Assembly: GCA_934102215.1 (NCBI GenBank)
Contig: CAKOSH010000002.1
Location: 62,001 to 126,000, forward strand
From: an uncultured Bacilli bacterium
GTDB lineage: Bacteria > Bacillota_I > Bacilli_A > RF39 > UBA660
Direction: 5' to 3'
DNA length: 64,000 nucleotides
The first letter of the stretch is position 1; each line of letters starts with the position of its first letter. The position numbers and the translations under genes were made by a program. This document shows positions 60,008 through 64,000 of the stretch, piece after piece. The notes under the pieces were generated by a model. It was not told where the DNA came from. It searched no databases and saw nothing but the letters and a program-made list of their open reading frames with translations.

Positions 60008-60730
60008 ATGACTGAATATGCTATAATTCTTGGCGCAGCTTCTGGAATTGGGAAAGCATGTTATAAGAAAATGGTTAGTGAATATCCTAATATTAGCTAT
60101 ATTTTGGTGGATAAGGAAGTGGTAAATATTAGAGATAATGATAAATATATTAAAACTGACTTAAGTAATAATAAAGAATTAGAAGCTTTACTTAAAAAAA
60201 TAGATAGTTTAAATGGTAAAATTATTTTTTTAGTTAATTCTGTTGGATATCAAGAAAATATTGATGTATTAGATATATCTAAATATGATATGCTTAAAAT
60301 GTTTGAAACAACTGTTTTTTCTATTTTCAAAATTGAACAATTGGTTCTTAAAAAAATGATAAAATATCAAACAAACAATCAATCTATTGTTAATATAACT
60401 TCGATTCATTCAAATATAATAAGAGAGATTGCACATTATTCTTCTGCTAAAGCTGCTTTGACAATGCTATCTAAGGAGTTAGCATATAGAGTTGCTGAAC
60501 ATAATATAAGGATAAATTGTATTGAACCTGGGTCAACACTTACACCTTTATTAAAGAAAGACTTATATAATGATACTTTAATAAATGAGGCTGCAAAAAA
60601 TATTCCCATGAAAAGACATGCATATCCTGAAGAAATTGCTGAATTAGCATGGTTTTTAGTGTCTGAAAAGTCAAAATATATAACAGGCGTTTCAATACAA
60701 TGTGATGGTGGTTTGTCACTAATAATATAA
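60008..60730 (+). CDS. Short-chain dehydrogenase/reductase
   Basis: 240 residues from the ATG after GGAAGTGG. The Rossmann motif GAASGIGKA, NSVGY (for NNAG), catalytic Ser, Tyr-x3-Lys (HYSSAKAAL: Tyr and Lys in YSSAK) and the late CDGGLSL are clear. It oxidises or reduces an alcohol or keto group with NAD(P). It may prepare a sugar or the carrier-bound acyl unit. Confidence 0.9.
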   Translation: MTEYAIILGAASGIGKACYKKMVSEYPNISYILVDKEVVNIRDNDKYIKTDLSNNKELEALLKKIDSLNGKIIFLVNSVGYQENIDVLDISKYDMLKMFETTVFSIFKIEQLVLKKMIKYQTNNQSIVNITSIHSNIIREIAHYSSAKAALTMLSKELAYRVAEHNIRINCIEPGSTLTPLLKKDLYNDTLINEAAKNIPMKRHAYPEEIAELAWFLVSEKSKYITGVSIQCDGGLSLII

Positions 60731-60746
60731 TAAGGTAATGTAATAT

Positions 60747-61967
60747 ATGGGTGAGTTAGGTATAAATTTAGGATGGTATGAACATTCTGTTATAGAATTT
60801 TCAAAATATATAGATAAGTGTTTAAAACTTAACATAAAATATGTTAGGGTAGTTTTGTCATCTTGGAGTTTAAATGCATTAATGGATTTTAACAAGATTA
60901 AAGAATTATATTATGTATTAGATTTATGCAATAAAAATAATATTGCTGTTCATTTAGTATTAATGAATTTTGTTGATTTTAAAGATAATGTGTACAATGA
61001 TACAAATAATGATAAATACTCTTGGAAATATAATAAGTATCATAAAGAAAATAAATTCGATAAGAAAATGTTTTTTAAACATTTTGATTCTAATCTAAAA
61101 AGTGATATTGATAATCTTTTTCAAGGCATATTAAAATATGACAATATTAAAAAGGTAGAAATAATGAATGAAGTTGATCAACTTGAAATAAATGAAAAAA
61201 TAATCTTCTCATGGATTAATGAAATAGTTTTCTTTTTAAAAATGAAATATCCAAATTATGAGTATATTGTAAGTATTTCAGATTATACGAAATTTAAAAA
61301 ATATAAAAAAAATATATTGTGTAATGTAGATTTGCATATGTATAGTTTTCCTTATGACTATATGAGTTTAAATATGATAAAAACAGATACAAGATTTGTA
61401 GGTGAATATGCAAAATATTCTGATAGACCAAATATTGAAGCACTAAATTCAAAAATTTATTTTGCTTCTGGTTTATGGTTATCAAGTTTATTAAATTATG
61501 AAATTACACCTTTACATTGGTGGTGGAATGAAGTTATTTTTTCTAAAGATTATCAAGATATAATAAAAAATTTTAATTCAAATAAATTTTCTTTGGATTC
61601 AGTGGAATATGAGTTAATAAATATGAATTGTATAGGTGATAAAATTGATAGACATGAAATGAAAAAAGTATTTGTTAGATTGAGCAGTTTATTTTTACAT
61701 CCAAGTCGTATTTTTGATGAATATAATAATATAAAAAAATATATAAGTAAAAAAATTTTTAGTAGAAATAAATTTATATATTTTAAAAAAGATGAATTAT
61801 TCTTTATAGAAACATATAGCACAATAGATATTAGTAACCTTTGTTTAAATAAATGTTTATGTATTTACGACGTGATTAATAAGATAAAGTTTTCAAAAAA
61901 GAAAATATTGTCACCTGGATTATATATAGTTGGAGATGTTGAAAATGAAGTTTTTAGTAGGCTGTGA
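60747..61967 (+). CDS. Putative glycoside hydrolase, clan GH-A-like TIM barrel
   Basis: 406 residues. It has no signal peptide. The first part (LGINLGWYEHSVIEFSKYIDKCLKLNIKYVRV) looks like the start of a cellulase-type barrel. Glu142 in IMNEVD and Glu220 in FVGEYA are placed as acid/base and nucleophile on strands 4 and 7. HWWWNEV is an aromatic subsite-like segment. The last 100 residues form a small beta domain. It may trim glycan intermediates; cytoplasmic location is odd for a degrader. Confidence 0.62.
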   Translation: MGELGINLGWYEHSVIEFSKYIDKCLKLNIKYVRVVLSSWSLNALMDFNKIKELYYVLDLCNKNNIAVHLVLMNFVDFKDNVYNDTNNDKYSWKYNKYHKENKFDKKMFFKHFDSNLKSDIDNLFQGILKYDNIKKVEIMNEVDQLEINEKIIFSWINEIVFFLKMKYPNYEYIVSISDYTKFKKYKKNILCNVDLHMYSFPYDYMSLNMIKTDTRFVGEYAKYSDRPNIEALNSKIYFASGLWLSSLLNYEITPLHWWWNEVIFSKDYQDIIKNFNSNKFSLDSVEYELINMNCIGDKIDRHEMKKVFVRLSSLFLHPSRIFDEYNNIKKYISKKIFSRNKFIYFKKDELFFIETYSTIDISNLCLNKCLCIYDVINKIKFSKKKILSPGLYIVGDVENEVFSRL

Positions 61968-62853
61968 TGTAAAAAATGATTCACTAAAAATATTTGATTA
62001 TGATTTTAAAAATAGTACATATTTTATTAATACAATTAATGTCGAGTATATATCTTGCATGTATAGTGTTAATAAGACTATATATGCTTTAACTGATCTT
62101 AATTTTAAAAATAGCAATACTGGTGGTTATTTAAATATAATTACAGGAGATAAAGTTAAAAAAGTAATGTTAAACTCTGAAAATCCTTGTCATATTGCAA
62201 AACATAAAAACGATTTTTTTATATCAAATTGTTCTTCTAATTTTATAACTGTATATAATATCAAGAAAAATATAGAAAAGAAAATTCCGTTAAATTGTAA
62301 TTCTAATACGCATTTTACTTTTTTTACTAAATATGGATTGTTAATAATTGATTCAATGAGAAATCAATTATTAGTATATAATAAATCTAAAATAACAATG
62401 TTATATCAATTTAAAATGAATGATTTTCCAAGACAATTTTGCGTGCATGACAAAATCTTATATGTTATTTGTGAAAAATCGTGTAATTTATATAGTCTTG
62501 AATTAAAAAATAATTGTGTAAAATTAGTTAATTTACAAAACTTTAAATTTGATAAAAATTCTACTGGTTGTGTAATTAAAAGTATAGATAAGAATATATT
62601 GATGTGTACAATAAGAGGGAGTAATAAAATATTAATATTCAATGTGAAAAATAAAATACCTGTATTGATAGGAACATATGATAGTGAAGGCAACTGTCCA
62701 AAGGATTTTATTGTTAAAGATAAAATTCTTTTAGTAGTAAATGAAAAATCAAATTCTATATCAATTTTTAAAATTGAAAATGGCTATAAATTAAAACTAA
62801 TAAAAAAAATAAAAAGAATCATTAGCCCTGCGTGCATATCTTTTTATGGTTAA
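61945..62853 (+). CDS. Beta-propeller-like protein, unknown
   Basis: 302 residues from the ATG after GGAGATG, overlapping the glycosidase gene by 23 bases. It is built of repeated about 40-45-residue beta units, each with patterns such as 'I..D..L.V.N..SNSISIF.I', like YncE/lactonase-type propellers. Eight or more Cys are scattered. No catalytic motif is recognised and there is no signal peptide. A role as sensor or lactonase-type enzyme in the cluster is a guess. Confidence 0.55.
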   Translation: MKFLVGCDVKNDSLKIFDYDFKNSTYFINTINVEYISCMYSVNKTIYALTDLNFKNSNTGGYLNIITGDKVKKVMLNSENPCHIAKHKNDFFISNCSSNFITVYNIKKNIEKKIPLNCNSNTHFTFFTKYGLLIIDSMRNQLLVYNKSKITMLYQFKMNDFPRQFCVHDKILYVICEKSCNLYSLELKNNCVKLVNLQNFKFDKNSTGCVIKSIDKNILMCTIRGSNKILIFNVKNKIPVLIGTYDSEGNCPKDFIVKDKILLVVNEKSNSISIFKIENGYKLKLIKKIKRIISPACISFYG

Positions 62854-62879
62854 GCTTATTTAGGAAGGAATATAACAAT

Positions 62880-63884
62880 ATGTTTAGTGTAGTGATTAAA
62901 AGTGATTTGAATGAAAAAGATATTAAGGATTGGAAATATCTTTGGAAAAATTCCAAATATAGAAGAGTATATAATTCTTATGAGTGGTATAATTCATGTA
63001 AAAAGAATTTTAAAGGCAAATATTTGGCTTTATATGTTTACAAAGATAATAAATTGGCGGCTATTTTACCATTTAAAGTATTATTTGGCAAAGTTTATGT
63101 TTCACCAGGTGGTAGATTTATAGATAAAAGTTCAAATTTATTTAAAGAAAATTGTAATATAATTAATTTTGTAATAAAAAAGCAATTAAAAAATAAAATA
63201 ATTATATTTAAAGAAGTTCCAGAAGAAGAATTGAAATTTTATGATAATGAATGCTTTTGCAAAATGAGTTCTATTAATCCATATGCTAAAATTGATGAAA
63301 ATTTATCAGTAATTTCTAAAAGAACAATTAAAAATATAAATAAAATATTAAATGAAAATAATGGTGACTTTTCATTAAAAATATATAAAGGCGATAATAT
63401 AAGAAATAATATAAATACTGTCTTTGAAATTGAAAAAAATAGTAATAAAGTAAAAAAGCATAGAACTATTTTTAATAGCAAAAAGGTTTGTAATTTTTTT
63501 AACGATATATCATCATATGAAGGAACAAGATTATTTGTTTTGGAATATAAGAGTAATAGTATTGCGCATACATTAGATTTTTTGAATAGTGATTATCTAC
63601 TAGGTTGTCACACTGCCTATTTAGATGAATATAGTAAGCTATTGCCAGGAAAAATATTAACATATTTTGTAATGCGTTATTGCTATGCAAACGATATATT
63701 AAAATATGATTTTTCAAGAGGTGAATGTGATAAAAAAAATCAATTTGCTAAAGACAAAACATATAATTATAATTTAATATATTGTGGTTATTGTTTAAAG
63801 CTAATTTTAAAATTATATTATAAAATAATTTATTTAATGAAGATGGTAAAGAGATTTTTAAGAAAATATAAAATTATTAGATGA
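62880..63884 (+). CDS. GNAT/FemAB-like acyl- or aminoacyl-transferase
   Basis: 334 residues from the ATG after AAGGAA. The pattern NSYEWYNSCKKNF ... LAAILPFKV and FVLEYKSNSIAHTLDFLNSDYLLGCHTAYLDEYSKLLPGKILTYFVMRYCYANDILKYDFSRG resembles the CelD/BioF2-like GNAT group (PF13480). The family also contains Fem-type transferases. It could be the enzyme that moves the carrier-bound group to the glycan, or a simple N-acetyltransferase. The C-terminus is very basic and probably membrane-associated. It ends the operon. Confidence 0.7.
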   Translation: MFSVVIKSDLNEKDIKDWKYLWKNSKYRRVYNSYEWYNSCKKNFKGKYLALYVYKDNKLAAILPFKVLFGKVYVSPGGRFIDKSSNLFKENCNIINFVIKKQLKNKIIIFKEVPEEELKFYDNECFCKMSSINPYAKIDENLSVISKRTIKNINKILNENNGDFSLKIYKGDNIRNNINTVFEIEKNSNKVKKHRTIFNSKKVCNFFNDISSYEGTRLFVLEYKSNSIAHTLDFLNSDYLLGCHTAYLDEYSKLLPGKILTYFVMRYCYANDILKYDFSRGECDKKNQFAKDKTYNYNLIYCGYCLKLILKLYYKIIYLMKMVKRFLRKYKIIR

Positions 63885-63966
63885 AAAAAACTGTTATTAA
63901 TATGAGATAAGGATTTTATTTTAAAAAAATAAATGCTATAATTACAAATAGTGAGTGGTGATTTAA

Positions 63967-64000
63967 ATGATTACGTATGCTGGAACGTTTATTACTGGTT
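63967..64000 (+). CDS. Start of a further gene (truncated by window end)
   Basis: An ATG follows GTGGTGA, with a possible TATAAT -10 about 30 bases upstream. Only MITYAGTFITG is visible, too little to identify. Confidence 0.45.
   Translation, partial: MITYAGTFITG

Overview
The window is very AT-rich DNA that uses the standard bacterial code: TGG reads as Trp, and TAA, TAG and TGA all act as stops. Gene order and protein types point to a low-GC Firmicute of the Bacilli/Erysipelotrichia/RF39-like gut group. Typical Gram-positive traits are sortase pili, RNase J, ECF transport, the yqfC-yqfD-ybeY-dgkA-cdd-era-yqzL-recO block and A+T-rich SigA-type promoters. No rRNA, tRNA or CRISPR array was recognised. 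Almost every gene lies on the + strand; the exceptions are one large YfhO-type membrane gene and one tiny hydrophobic peptide gene.

Region by region. (1) 1-468 is the 3' end of ffh. (2) 536-3870 is a three-gene unit: binding-protein/VWA fusion, XpaC-like protein, second anchored binding protein. (3) 3897-4429 is an internally deleted ISL3-type element with 24-bp terminal inverted repeats and a perfect 8-bp target duplication. (4) 4518-11931 is a complete sortase-assembled pilus locus with its own signal peptidase, VWA tip pilin, LPETG backbone pilin, class C sortase, base-type pilin and second sortase. (5) 12045-19718 holds a CotD-like coat protein behind a possible SigK-type promoter, a Fic protein, an antitoxin-like protein, a DUF4186 protein, a hexapeptide acyltransferase, an ArsR/HMA/P1B-ATPase metal efflux operon and YfhO. 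(6) 19815-25518 holds surface and envelope proteins, an EamA transporter that looks leaderless, and trmL. (7) 25604-37846 is mostly housekeeping: rpoZ, an RNase J with a degenerate metal site, cysteine desulfurase and thiI, ackA, nrnA, engB, a pseudopilin, ECF transporter genes and truA. One of the two ECF ATPases has lost its Walker motifs. A CdiA-C-like nuclease gene sits alone inside this stretch. (8) 37901-39138 is a broken SipW-type-signal/DUF6273 surface protein. (9) 39334-44743 is a giant subtilisin-LRR-dockerin protein followed by an anchored protein whose first domain resembles a cohesin-like Ig module. (10) 44779-45088 is a compact convergent locus: a 29-residue membrane peptide gene facing a short structured RNA, with matching 5' sequences in both transcripts. 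It resembles a type I toxin-antitoxin module. (11) 45281-50237 is the yqfC-to-recO block. (12) 50293-63884 is a polysaccharide/secondary-metabolite-like operon behind a perfect consensus promoter. It combines glycan genes with a stand-alone adenylation-carrier didomain protein, a phosphopantetheinyl transferase, a radical SAM enzyme, a WcbI-like protein, an SDR, a glycosidase, a propeller protein and a GNAT-like transferase. A further gene begins at 63967.

How the parts fit: the signal peptidase and two sortases serve the pilins. The metal regulator controls its own efflux pump through an operator over the promoter. The desulfurase supplies sulfur to ThiI. EcfA/EcfA/EcfT make one energising module. 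The last operon probably builds and decorates a surface glycan with a group activated on a carrier protein. The strongest candidates for something undescribed are the toxin-antitoxin-like locus at 44.8-45.1 kb, the carrier-protein glycan cluster, the dockerin/cohesin-like pair, and the ECF module with one apparently dead ATPase.
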